A stretch of DNA of 64,000 nt, taken from contig NC_088775.1 in the NCBI RefSeq assembly GCF_954871325.1, positions 25,707,561 to 25,771,560 on the forward strand, given 5' to 3'. The position numbers and the translations under genes are program-made. Under the pieces are notes generated by a model. The model had not been told where the DNA came from and did no database searches. It saw only the letters and a program-made list of their open reading frames with translations. Origin of the DNA: Gordionus sp. m RMFG-2023. Taxonomy: Eukaryota > Nematomorpha > Gordioida > Chordodea > Parachordodidae. The first letter of the stretch is position 1. Every line of letters starts with the position of its first letter. Positions 37,045 to 47,759 of this stretch are shown one piece after another.

Positions 37045-37470
37045 TCTATAAAATCAAGATCTACAAATAATTCTCTACACAAAATAATTCTCTATAAAAG
37101 TAATTCTCTTTAAAATCATTCTCTTTGAAGTCATTCTCTATAAAGGACATTCTCTATAAAATAATTCTCTTAAAAATCATTCTCTATAAATTACATTCTC
37201 TATAAAACCATTCTCTATAAACGGCATTCTCTATAAATTACATTCTCTATAAATTACATTCTCTATAAAATCATTCTCTATAAATTAATTCTCTATAAAA
37301 ATTATTCTCAATATAAAACATTCTCTATAAAACATTCTCTATAAAACATTCTCTATAAACTACATTCTCTATAAAACAATTCTCGGTAATGCATTCTCTA
37401 TAATTGTTTTCTCTATAAATGTTTCTCTATAAAATGCATTCTCTATAATGGTTTCTCTATAAAGACGTTA
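37045..37470 (-). repeat. CATTCTCTATAAA-type iterations, right block
   Basis: More than twenty copies of ATTCTCTATAAA; reverse complement of the block at 32040-32520. See that entry for the pairing of their outer edges. Confidence 0.8.
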
Positions 37471-37661
37471 CAAAAAATTAATGGTGTAGATAGGCGCTAA
37501 CATTATTTAAAATAAGAAATAAAATATCAAAATGTGATGAATTATTAAATTTAGGCAAACAATAAACAAAACAATTTATAAAAATAAGGGAAAATATATG
37601 AAAGTTTCAGAATATACTATATTTTAAATTAAATTTTATTTTTTTAAAAAAAAAATATTAT

Positions 37662-37968
37662 ATTGCAATCTAGATTTTAAAAACATAATAATTGAAAAAG
37701 TAATCATTTTTGTAAAATTAAGGTATGGTATGGTTATTTATTGAATTAAGTCATAGATATCAATTTTCACGTGGAACCAGCTACCGGATTAAAAACAAAA
37801 AAATGAATTAGCAGTATTGCAATCTAGATTTTAAAAACATAATAATTGAAAAAGTAATCATTTTTGTAAAATTAAGGTATGGTATGGTTATTTATTGAAT
37901 TAAGTCATAGATATCAATTTTCACGTGGAACCAGCTACCGGAAAACAAAAAAATGAATTAGCAGTTGC
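37662..37968 (+). repeat. Direct tandem duplication of ~154 bp
   Basis: ATTGCAATCTAG starts at 37662 and again at 37816. The two copies are almost identical, including TCACGTGGAACCAGCTACCG, so the duplication is recent. Confidence 0.85.
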
Positions 37969-38569
37969 AATCATCAGATAAATCAGATGATCGATCATAA
38001 TCACGATCTAGTTTTGATTTTGAACATTCAATATCAATATTGAAAAAGATATTTTTGTATATTATTTTCTAAGTTTTCAAAGATGTTTTAATTATTTTAA
38101 ACATTTATAAGTTTTAAAAAAATCAGTTGATAATTAAAAAATATTTATATTGATTCCTTAAATAAATTGTAATTTGCACCCTTCTTTTGTGATATAATCT
38201 TGACGTGGATGTTATCTATTTCAAAAATTTCATTTATAATTGAATTATCTTTGCTTTTGGGAAAAAGGGTAAAATTAAATTTTTATCCACGTCGATGTTA
38301 GTTACATGCAAAAAAATCCAAAAAGTATTTTTAATCTAATTACCTTCTCTCAACAATAATATCCAAAACAGTAATCGGTACTTTAGTATTAAAAATGTTA
38401 AAAATGAAGCATATATTTTTTAATGTTTACCTAATAAATTTTAAATAACTAATAAGAGTTTAAATTTTTAAATCGGTCCGTTAGCACTTTTAAAATTAGA
38501 TAGAAGAGCTTAGGCTAAAACCCAGCTCGTTTCAGCAATTATTCTAAAGATCTTAAAATTAACGATTAT
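37969..38569. other. AT-rich DNA, no gene seen
   Basis: No coherent frame. A small ATCAGATGATCGATCAT patch near 37980 is palindromic. Confidence 0.45.
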
Positions 38570-39633
38570 ATTAATTGTCATATGGCACATCCATTTAAAT
38601 TTTAAATTAACATGTTTACAATTTATTTTACTCTGTTACTTCAAAAAAGTTTAAAAAAATAATGATTATGATAATTGTCACTTTTCAATTGTATGAAAAT
38701 TTTATTTAACATATATATACTATATATATTTTTACCTATTTGTTTTAAAAAAAAGTTCAAAAAGAATAATTATGACAATTGTCACTTATCTATGGTACAT
38801 CTTCACTGAAATTTCAATATAACATGTTTACAATTTATATTTTTACCCATTAACTTCAAAAAATTTTTAAAAAAAACTTAAGAATGACGATTATGACGTC
38901 ACTTTTCTAGAGTCTTCATTTAAATTTTAATATAGCATGTTTAAAATATATATTTTTAACCATTTGTTTCAAAAAAACTTAAGAATGACGATTATGACAA
39001 TTGTCACTTTTCTATGGTACATCTTCACTGAAATTTTAATTTAACATGTTTACGATATATATTTTTACCAATTTGCTTAAAAAAATTTCAAAAAAACTTA
39101 AAAATGACGATTATGACAATTGTCACTTTTCTATGGTACATCTTCACTGAAATTTTAATATAACATGTTTACAATATATATTTTTACCAATTTGCTTTAA
39201 AAATTTTCAAAAAACTTAAAAATGACGATTATGACAATTGTCACTTCTCTATGGTACATCTTCACTGAAATTTTAATATAGCATGTTTACAATAAATATT
39301 TTTACCAATTTGCTTCAAAAAATTTCAAAAAAACTTAAGAATGACGAATATGAAAATTGTCACTTTTCTATGGTACATCTTCATTGAAATTTTAATACAA
39401 CCTGTTAGAATATATATTTTTACCCATTTGCTTTAAAAAATTTCAAAAATGACGATTATGACAATTGTCACTTTTCTATGGTACATCTTCATTGAAATTT
39501 TAATTTAACATGTTTACAATATATATTTTTACCAATTTGCTTGAAAAAGTTTCAAAAAAACTTAAAAATGACTATTATGACATTGTCACTTTCCTATGGT
39601 ATATCTTCGCCTAAATTTTATTTTAACATGTTT
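38570..39633 (-). repeat. 119-bp satellite, about eight units, minus orientation
   Basis: Repeats of GTACATCTTCACTGAAATTT plus TTATGACAATTGTCAC, the inverse of the array at 31010. Units are unequal and diverged. The palindrome TGACAATTGTCA is kept in most. The array is cut at 39633 by a hAT terminus. Confidence 0.88.
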
Positions 39634-40802
39634 CAGGCGCGTACGCAGGAATTTGCTGTGGTGGGTGGGGGGATAATTAAAATTTTTTTAAATAAATTTT
39701 TGTTATTTAAAATTATGAAGCATAAATTTATTAGGACTAATAACTTTTTCTAATACACAATTTTAAATTAATGTGAATTATAAAAATTAAATATATAAAC
39801 CGGCATATGAAAAACTTTAAAATATATAAACCAGCACATAAAAACTTTAAAATACCACCGGCATATAAAAAACTTTAAAATATATAAATAGGCATATAAA
39901 AAACTTTAAAATATATAAACCGGCATATAAAAAACTTTAAAATAAATGTGAATTAAAAAAATATTAAACGGATATAACCGGCGGCATATGAATAACTATA
40001 AAATAAATGTAGAAATTTTTTGTGCCTTTAAAATTTATATATAAAGTATAAAAAATATAAATGTTGTAAATATAAATAAGTTTATTAGGTATTATTGTAT
40101 TTTGTGAATGAACTATTTTTAATTCATAGGGCAGCACTTAGCAACTGCTCCCAACCTTTTTTGGATGCCAAAAAAATGCTATGGATGCTTTGCATCAATT
40201 CAAACATATTTTAGATTAAAATTATAAAATTGCAAAAAAAAAATTAAAAGCATATAATATATTTATAAGGTAAAATCCAATCTTCGTTGGGATAGAGCTA
40301 ATTTTTCAATTATCTCATCCGTGTTTGGCGTCAAATGCCTATGAATATTCAGGGCCAAATTATTCAATCTACTTTCAGAAGTTGTACTTCTTAGGTAAGT
40401 TTTTATTTTTCTCAAAGAAGAGAATGTTCTCTCATTAGTTGCAGTACTAATGGGAATAGTTGCTAATATGTATAATAATTTTAATATATTAGGAAAATAA
40501 TCTAAAATATGTTTGAATTGATGCAAAGCATCCATAGCATTTTTTGGGACTATACCAACCATAGTTAATATACCATAGTTGCATTCAGCTAATAAAGCAT
40601 CATAAGATACTTGAACATCTTCATGATAAAAATCTGCTAAATATTTTATTTTATTTCTATCACCATCTGAAAAAGGTTGGGAAGGTTTTTGTGGTAATAA
40701 TATCTGCAGATTGCAAAGTGCTGCCCTATTAATTAAAAACCGTTCATTTATTTGTGTTATAAATGTATCTAAAAGAGGGATAAATAGATTTATTTTATAA
40801 TA
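39634..40802 (-). mobile_element. hAT transposon copy A, 5'-truncated, inverted
   Basis: Begins with CAGGCGCGTACGCAGG, the 3' terminus of the family read outward, and mirrors 43190-44332 of copy B. The copy contains an extra tandem of short CCGGCATATAAAAAAC words near 39800-39920 and a small duplicated, scrambled segment at 40131-40215. It stops at 40802 where satellite DNA resumes. On its own strand, its 3' side is followed by AAACATGT, the same eight bases that precede copy B's 5' end (40902-40909). Confidence 0.8.
40263..40802 (-). pseudogene. hAT transposase C-terminal fragment (copy A)
   Basis: The minus frame encodes the dimerisation end of a hAT transposase: FPNILKLLYILATIPIST, then NERTFSSLRKIKTYLR (conserved catalytic-Glu/dimer block) and LALNIHRHL. 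It is nearly identical to codons in 43200-43755 but has an indel around LLAECNYG and no N-terminal half. The open frame runs a few codons into satellite DNA beyond 40802, which is not part of the gene. Confidence 0.85.
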
Positions 40803-40909
40803 TTCTGTGAAGATGTACCATAGAAAAATGACAATTGTCATAATCATCATTTTAAAAGTTTTCTAATTTTTTTAACGCGAGTGGGTAAAAATATAGATTG
40901 TAAACATGT
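40803..40909 (+). repeat. Satellite piece between the two hAT copies
   Basis: One plus-orientation satellite unit, opposite to the array at 38570-39633, ending ATTGTAAACATGT where copy B starts. Confidence 0.85.
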
Positions 40910-41290
40910 CATTGGCGTACGTAGCGGGGGGGGGGCAGGGGGACAAATCCCTCCCCAAAGCCAAAAAATGCAGATGCCGGATATATTTTTCAAAAAAATT
41001 ATTGTCTATATATTAATATTATTTTTATTATCTTTATTCATATATCTTTCATTCAAATATATATTTAATTACATTTATTTACCACAATCATTTACGAAGT
41101 TATTTTATCAATTAATTTCAATTTCAAGTTTTCCTTAATATTTATCTCCTATTTTCAAATTTTTACCGGCAAAATATTTATCTACCATTTTTTTCTAGTC
41201 AAATAATAATTATGGACATAAGAAATTTTTTTAAAAACACTAATGATGATAAAGATTCTAGTCATCCTCATCTTATAAAAAAGCAAAAAG

Positions 41291-41332
41291 GTATGAGTAA
41301 TTTTATAACATATTTTTATTATTTTCTTTAAG
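41291..41332 (+). other. 42-nt intron in hAT transposase
   Basis: AAAAG|GTATGAG ... TTTAAG|TAATT. Splicing joins KQK to VIKTP in frame (phase 1). Confidence 0.65.
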
Positions 41333-42479
41333 TAATTAAAACCCCTGCCATAATAAATACAAATAATGAAATAATTGTTGGAAGAATAATTGAGAGTCAG
41401 GATATAGAGCCAAAGCCATCAAAAAGGTTATTCTAAATAAAGATTTTGGCTTTTTTAAAATAATTTTAATGAATTATACTCATAAACTTATAACTAAAAT
41501 CCTTAATAGAGTACAATGATCATCTATATGATATAGCCAATTTTTTGGATAAAGATAATATTAGCCTAGAAGAAAGTCATTTACTTCGATAAGATACCTA
41601 AGATAAATAATTTATTTAATTTAATAATAGATTTATATTCCACCCCTCAATTTTCAATATCCACAAACTGTGTGTGCTAATAGAAAGTTAAAATTTCAAA
41701 ACAGCTATTTTACTAGATGGTTATGGCTAGCATACTCTATCCGTGACAATGGAGCTTATTGTAAGATATGTGTCCTGTTTGGTCCAAGATATGCTGGAAG
41801 AAATTTGGTTAAGCTTAATAGCCTTGTTAAGACTCCATTTAACAGATACAAGATGCTGGAGGAATTTTTGATAATCATCAAAAAACAAATTATCACAAAA
41901 GTTGTGAACTTGATTTCCTCAAAAGAATCAATTCAAAGTGGGGATATGATTCCCATATCATCACATATTGATAAAAGTAGGATTACTATTGCAAAAGAAA
42001 ATAGATACAAGATAAGACTAACTATTGAGGCTATTCTATATTGTGGGTTGCAGGGATTAGCATTACGTGGCCATTTAGATTCAGGAAGCCTGAATTTCAA
42101 TAATAATGATAACGAAGGTAATTTTCGTGGCCTTATAAAATTTAAAGCATTAGGAGATTCTGCATTAATGAAGAGCATTAATAGTAGTAATAAAAATGCT
42201 ACATATCTTAGCCCTAGGATCCAAAATGAAATAATTGATGTTTGCAATAATATCATTCTAGAAAAATTGATTACTGAAATCAATTCTGCCCCATGCTTCT
42301 CAATTTTGGCAGATGAGACCACAGACATTGCTGGCATTGAGCAGATGTCACTTTGCGCACGATATATAGACACTCAAAATAACATTATAAAAGAGATGTT
42401 TCTTCAATTTATACCAGTTTCTAGCATGACTGGGTCTGCCTTAGCTGATGTAATATTTAACAATCTTGAAAAATTCAAA

Positions 42480-42525
42480 GTAATAATTAATCACATTATT
42501 AAAATTATTTTTTTCAAAAATATAG
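42480..42525 (+). other. 46-nt intron in hAT transposase
   Basis: TTCAAA|GTAATA ... AATATAG|CTTAAT. Splicing joins NNLEKFK to LNINLIRGQGYDGA in frame, restoring a conserved stretch. Confidence 0.75.
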
Positions 42526-42710
42526 CTTAATATAAATTTGATACGTGGGCAAGGGTATGATGGAGCTCGTGCAATGAGTGGGCAATTCAATGGGCTTCAG
42601 GCATTTATAAAAAAAATGCCCAACAGCCATATATGTTCATTGTGCTGCTCATTCCCTCAACCTGGCTATATCTGATGCATGTTCTTTGCCATTGATATCA
42701 AATTGCTTAG

Positions 42711-42755
42711 GTATAATTTTATTTATTTCAATTAAATTTCTTATATTTATATAAG
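42711..42755 (+). other. 45-nt intron in hAT transposase
   Basis: TTGCTTAG|GTATAAT ... TATATAAG|GAAAAA. Splicing joins ISNCLG to KISSIYEMFTRW in frame (phase 1). Confidence 0.75.
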
Positions 42756-44332
42756 GAAAAATATCTAGCATCTATGAGATGTTTACAAGATGGAGCCTTC
42801 GCCATCAAGCTGTGACTTCTTTTATGGAGTTAGAAGAGCCAATTATTAATGCTCTTACCGAAATCTCACAATGGTCTGAGAGAGACATTTCTACAGAGGC
42901 TAGCAAATTATTAGATTCTATATTTATACCAAATTTTTTTTCTCATTACAATGTATTAATAAATTATTTAATTATACAACCATTTTATGCAATACTTTTC
43001 AAAAACCCGATATTGAGATGATGAGAATAGCAGAGAGTATTTTCATAGAACTCAATGAAATTCGAGCTAATGTTGATGAAGAATTTCATATTTTATATGT
43101 TATTGTTGAGTCAAAAGCACAACAATATGAGTTTAATATTTGTCTCCCACGACTTGCGGCAAGGCAAGCTCATCGCCCAAACATTAATATAGGGTCAATC
43201 GAAGAATATTATAAAATAAATCTATTTATCCCTCTTTTAGATACATTTATAACACAAATAAATGAACGGTTTTTAATTCATAGGGCAGCACTTAGCAATC
43301 TGCAGATATTATTACCACAAAAACCTTCCCAACCTTTATCAGATGGTGATAGAAATAAAATAAAATATTTAGCAGATTTTTATCATGAAGATGTTCAAGT
43401 ATCTTATGATGCTTTATTAGCTGAATGCCAACTATGGTATAAAAGATTAACTATGGTTGGTATAGTCCCAAAAAATGCTATGGATGCTTTGCATCAATTC
43501 AATCATATTTTAGATTATTTTCCTAATATATTAAAATTATTATACATATTAGCAACTATTCCCATTAGTACTGCAACTAATGAGAGAACATTCTCTTCTT
43601 TGAGAAGAATAAAAACCTACCTAAGAAGTACAACTTCTGAAAGTAGATTGAATGGTTTGGCCCTATTGAATATTCATAGGCATTTGACGCCAAACATGGA
43701 TGAGATAATTGAAAAATTAGCTCTATCCCAACGAAGATTGGATTTTACCTTATAAATATATTATATGCTTTTATATTTTTTTGCAATTTTATAATTTTAA
43801 TCTAAAATATGTTTGAATTGATGCAAAGCATCCATAGCATTTTTTGGGATCCAAAAAAGATTGGGAGCAGTTGCTAAGTGCTGCCCTATGAATTAAAAAT
43901 AGTTCATTCACAAAATACAATAATACCTAATAAACTTATTTATATTTACAACATTTATATATAAATTTTAAAGGCACAAAAAATTTCTACATTTATTTTA
44001 TAGTTATTCATATGCCGCCGGTTATATCCGTTTAATATTTTTTTAATTCACATTTATTTTAAAGTTTTTTATATGCCTATTTATATATTTTAAAGTTTTT
44101 TATATGCCTATTTATATATTTTAAAGTTTTTTATGTACTGGTTTATATATTTTAAAGTTTTTCATATGCCGGTTTATATATTTAATTTTTATAATTCACA
44201 TTAATTTAAAATTGTGTATTAGAAATAGTTATTAGTCCTAATAAATTTATGCTTCATAATTTTAAATAACAAAAATTTATTTAAAAAAATTTTAATTATC
44301 CCCCCCACAGCAAATTCCTGCGTACGCGCCTG

Positions 44333-44400
44333 TGTTTACAATATATATCAAAAATAACAATTATGACAATTTTCACTTTTCACTGAAATTTTGTTTACAA
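44333..44400 (-). repeat. Satellite remnant right of copy B
   Basis: TGTTTACAATATATA followed by a shortened, diverged minus-orientation unit (ATTATGACAATTTTCAC). Confidence 0.7.
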
Positions 44401-44725
44401 TTTATAATTTTAACCTGTTCCTTCAAAGAAAAAGAAATTCAAAAAATATTAAAAATAACTTATATATGACTCATATAGTTATTTTAATGACAAATTCTCA
44501 CTTTACTTCTATTTTTTTTATCTTCTGATTAGTCGACTAAATTAGTCGTTGGTTTTAGTCGACTAATTAGTTGTTTTAGTCGACTAAATTATTCGTTTTT
44601 AGTCGACTAAATTAGTCGTTTTTAGTCGACTAATTTAGTCGCTAAAGTTTTTAGTCGAATTTTTCGACTAAAACTATTGGTTAGTCGTCTGTTAGTCGAC
44701 TACATTTAGTCGATTAACAACACTA
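44400..44725 (-). repeat. Right terminal arm of copy 1
   Basis: Mirrors the left arm: the shared block at 44400-44520, then about 200 bp of TTAGTCGACTAA iterations, then TTAACAACACTA. The iterations are more numerous than at the left end. Confidence 0.75.
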
Positions 44726-44752
44726 GATTAGACTAATTTCTTTGAAGAAGAA

Positions 44753-44808
44753 GTACTTAGAAATTGTTAGTAAAATGCCAGTACTTAGAAATTGTTAGTA
44801 AAATGCCA
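44753..44808 (+). repeat. Direct duplication of ~28 bp
   Basis: GTACTTAGAAATTGTTAGTA followed by AAATGCCA occurs twice in direct succession. Confidence 0.85.
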
Positions 44809-45139
44809 CTTCTCTTGAAGCAACTAACTTGAGGCCGGAATCTGATTGTTGCTTATGGAAGTTACTGTTTTCCAGTATTTTTAAATATTTTGATCATCAC
44901 CTCACCACCTTTTAAAATGCCTAATTCTTGTAATATATTCTATTAGATTCACTTCTAGTAAGATGCTCCCCTTGTTATTGGGAACCCAATAAATAAGCAG
45001 CATTATGATTACATATATTTATATCGTTTTTTCTTTTTTTCAAACATATTTTTAATTTTTTTTTCCAGATTTTTTTAGAGTATTTGACTGTTAAATACTC
45101 CTCCTATTAATTGACCGACTTTCCAACCCTGAATAAAAC

Positions 45140-45988
45140 ATATTGTACCAAATAAACAAACAGATAGCAACTTATTTTATTTCCTAAATTAATTTTTATT
45201 CTTATTTTGTATACAACCATTTTATAATAATTATATATATGTGCATTCTTATTTTGTATAAGTTTATGCATATATACATATAAATATAATAAAATTATCT
45301 GAAAATAATATCACTGTTTGCTGAACTGTGAATATAACAGATGTTAAAAGTTTTTTTAAAAAAAGTAAAAAATATAAAGGATGAGCAAAAATCTTGGTCT
45401 TAACCGTGTCCAAATTAGACAGATTGACTGGATGAGATGAAGCAATGGAATGTCAAGAACCCATAATAACGGGTTAAACATAAAAATTAATAAATTAATT
45501 ATATAATATTTTTTACTGAACGGTTTATTTCCTGGTAACTTGTCCTTATCATTTGTATACTCTGAAAACAATTTTAATTTAATATAGTCATTTTATAATG
45601 TAATTATTTTATCTAACTGAATTCTTATTTTTTTTAAATTTAAATTATTCATCAAACTCAAAATGATTATAATTTTTTCAAAAAATAAGAAAAAGACTAT
45701 CGAATTAGTTTTTCCTAGAAGACACTCACACTCACCTCTAGAGACTGATGCTTGAAAATCTTTTATCGGATGTTTCAACAGAACCCATAATTATTTTACC
45801 CCCTCATAAAAATTTCTCGCTCAATTCGTCAAGTCCACTCAAAAAAAATCTTTTTGCCTAGGTCGAGTTTTGGGCTGCACCAACCTCTACACATCATATC
45901 TTCTTTATTTCCATTTATATATCAATCCCATAAATTTCACTCCCTCTACTCAATTTCTTTTAATATAATAAAAGAATGGTGTATTTAC
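45140..45988. other. AT-rich DNA; one possible exon on the minus strand
   Basis: On the minus strand at about 45720-45785 LLKHPIKDFQASVSR ends at a strong donor (AGAG|GTGAGTG), phase 1, but no convincing acceptor is seen and the alternative frame is also short. If real it would be the exon after 45989-46141. The rest is AT-rich. Confidence 0.3.
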
Positions 45989-46141
45989 CAGTGATCCTAT
46001 TATGAGATGGGTCTTGATTCCAATGCTCCTGCAATCGCTTCTGCTCAATCTCCAATCTTCGTTTATCCTTTTCAAGTTTTTTATTCATCCGCATGGCCTC
46101 CTGTTCTTTGCGTTCCTTCTCTTCCATTTTACGAAGGGCGT
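45989..46141 (-). CDS. Internal exon encoding a charged coiled coil
   Basis: Bounded by a TTGTTTGTAG acceptor and a CACTG|GTAAAT donor on the minus strand; 153 bp, one clean frame, introns phase 1 on both sides. The peptide is a continuous charged helix, DALRKMEEKERKEQEAMRMN then KKLEKDKRRLEIEQKRLQEH, followed by WNQDPSHNRIT. Heptad-like Leu/Met spacing and very high Lys/Glu/Arg content indicate a coiled coil. Composition is far less AT-rich than both flanks, and no transposon motif is seen, so this is probably a host gene. Coiled-coil sequence alone does not identify the family. It shares strand and 1-1 phase with the exon at 1855-2121, but a connection is only conjecture. Confidence 0.65.
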
Positions 46142-47759
46142 CTACAAACAATATATATTTTATTTTTAAATCATGAATAGGCATGAAAGTTCTTAAAAGA
46201 TATAAAAGAAAAAGTATCCATACATACACATTTAAAAAAATAACATATATATAAATTATACAAAGTGAATAAACTATAATGGCGCAAAAATTGTAGTATA
46301 ATAAATGATATATACTACTAGATTGGACATTCATTAATTAAAATTAAATATAGGAGGAAGCTGTAGAGCCATTTTGTGGTTTACACATTAATTTTCTTAT
46401 TCGTCATTATATTGATGCATACATTCATGCCATTTAATAGGCGTGCAACCCACTAAACACTTTTAAATGCATTTAATGCTAGAATCGCCAATCTCGTTGT
46501 ATGTACACATCATTGACTAGTAAGCTTGGACATATTCGTTTTTCCCTAATTCTAGTTTGCTTCACATAACAATATTTAGTATAAAAAACATTTTCTTTTA
46601 AAATTAAAATAATTTTACCTGTCGCTATAAAATTAATATCATACATAAATTTCAATAGATATCTTGTTTTAAGTTAGTGATGAAAGATGTTTTTCGACAA
46701 TAAAATTTATATATAAATGATAATTTTAGGAAGATGTCTTTAATGGATACTTAAATGTAATAGTTGATATATATCATAAAGAGTAGTGAATAAAAATTAC
46801 ATATTAATAAAATTTAATATTTTTTTAGGAACGTGTTCAGAGTTATTCCGAAACATGGGAGGGAACGGTAACAGAACATATTTTGTTTCGACCAGAACAA
46901 AGATGGAACAGGAGTGTAAAAATGCCTTTGTTCAGGGTCCATGATAGTAAACGAAGACAACATAATTTTCTATTAAAACTTTATTTCGCAGACAAAAAAT
47001 TTAAGAACGTATAATTTACTAATTTCAGCATCGAAATATATTTTCGAAACATAATCAATATGTTTTAAACCATAAATATGAACTCTAGATTTTTAGAAGA
47101 AAAACTTATGATGATGCGAAAGCTGTATTAATAGTTAAAGCTATTGGCTGAAGGTTGTACGTAGCAAAACTGGATTCAATTTGTTTTTAAAAATCATTTG
47201 AAATGCAATTGTAATATTGTATTACGAAATTCATCGTAAATTTAATTTATTAAGTAAACAAAATAAAATATTTGGGCTATTTAAAATTATGACCCAACTT
47301 CAGTTAATTTATTAAAATTATAACAAATTTAGAATTCTTTTTCACATAATAAATGAATTATTAAGAATAAAAATAAATTAGAGCTTTCAATGTATCGGTA
47401 AACGAAAACCATCTACATTATTATAATTATTTGGCCTTTTTATGATTTCGATAGATTCCTTTATTAGTCTAGGGAATTAGTTAAAATATTGTGATTATAA
47501 TTTTAAAAATCAATATTATTGCATGATATCGTTGGGTTTCATGTTGCATTCTTATATCCCGACATATAAATCATCGCATGGGTTACATAGTATATGATAT
47601 ATACACACTCATTAAAATAATCCTTTTTGCTTAAGGAATTTTTGGGAGAGGGGAGAATGTTTAATTTGAGTTGGTTTGTAAACTTTATTTCCGATTTTAT
47701 CAGTTATACCTTACATTTATTTTTGTAGACGATCTGATCGGGCTTGTAATTCAACACGT
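46142..47759. other. Presumed intron/intergenic DNA with a GGAAC-rich patch
   Basis: 46830-46945 carries repeated GGAAC/GAAC words (GGGAACGGTAACAGAACAT, GACCAGAACAAAGATGGAAC), similar to 29480-29530 and typical of subterminal iterations of hAT-like elements. Otherwise AT-rich and featureless. Confidence 0.45.

Larger units (their letters stand above)
41212..43755 (+). pseudogene. hAT transposase (TTF zinc finger, DUF4371, dimerisation domain), spliced, lightly broken
   Basis: ATG at 41212 begins MDIRNFFKNTNDD. A 42-nt intron (41291-41332) joins it in frame to VIKTPAIIN. The TTF-type finger follows at 41628-41800 (NRKLKFQNSYFTRW, YSIRDNGAYCKICVLFG). DUF4371/catalytic core: LCGLQ-like GLALRGH, FSILADETTDIAGIEQMSLC (first Asp), SMTGSALADVIFNNLEKFK, a 46-nt intron (42480-42525), then INLIRGQGYDGARAMSG (second Asp). 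A one-base shift in an A-run at about 42615 precedes IYVHCAAHSLNLAISDAC. A 45-nt intron (42711-42755) leads to MFTRWSLRHQAV. The end, 43018-43755, holds NERTFSSLRRIKTYLRSTTS and LNIHRHLTP. The gene order is textbook for TTF/DUF4371 hAT elements (Zaphod-like). Apart from a few shifts (about 41830, 42615, 43000) it looks young. Confidence 0.88.
40910..44332 (+). mobile_element. hAT transposon copy B, full length
   Basis: 5' terminus CATTGGCGTACGTAG at 40910, 3' terminus CTGCGTACGCGCCTG ending at 44332; the termini are imperfect inverted repeats (GGCGTACG core). Length 3.4 kb with one spliced transposase gene in the middle. The 3' flank TGTTTACAATATAT is satellite in minus orientation while the 5' flank is satellite in plus orientation, so this copy lies at an inversion junction. 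The matching 8-bp duplication of its 5' flank (AAACATGT) is found next to copy A. Confidence 0.85.
29888..44725. mobile_element. Giant TAGTGTTGTTAA element (copy 1), 14.8 kb
   Basis: Starts TAGTGTTGTTAA at 29888 and ends TTAACAACACTA at 44725. A perfect 8-bp duplication GATTAGAC flanks it (29880-29887 and 44726-44733), which is diagnostic for hAT-type integration. Inside the termini both ends carry iterated AGTCGACTAA words. Next comes an inverted ~115-bp block shared by 30020-30135 and 44400-44520, then the 119-bp satellite in opposite orientations (31010-31275 plus; 38570-39633 minus). The interior carries nested inverted repeats and other transposons (MULE, hAT pair). No intact transposase can be assigned to this element itself. 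Copies 2 (50080-60216) and 3 (61351 to the window end) have the same plan. Confidence 0.8.
29628..45131. mobile_element. Outer hAT-like element, interrupted by a 14.8-kb insertion
   Basis: Left terminus CAGGGTTGGGCATTTGACCG at 29628 and right terminus ending CCAACCCTG at 45131 share nine inverted bases. The flanks TATAAAAC (29620-29627) and AATAAAAC (45132-45139) match at seven of eight positions, as expected for an aged 8-bp hAT duplication. Removing the inner element leaves about 0.66 kb without coding capacity, so this was a non-autonomous copy used as a landing site. Confidence 0.55.

Noticed and set aside
29888-44725. The whole 14.8-kb region as a single fold-back sequencing artefact
   Set aside because: Inverted pairs inside have different centres (about 34.2, 34.8, 35.1 and 37.3 kb), the arms differ by substitutions and indels, and a perfect direct 8-bp duplication flanks the whole.
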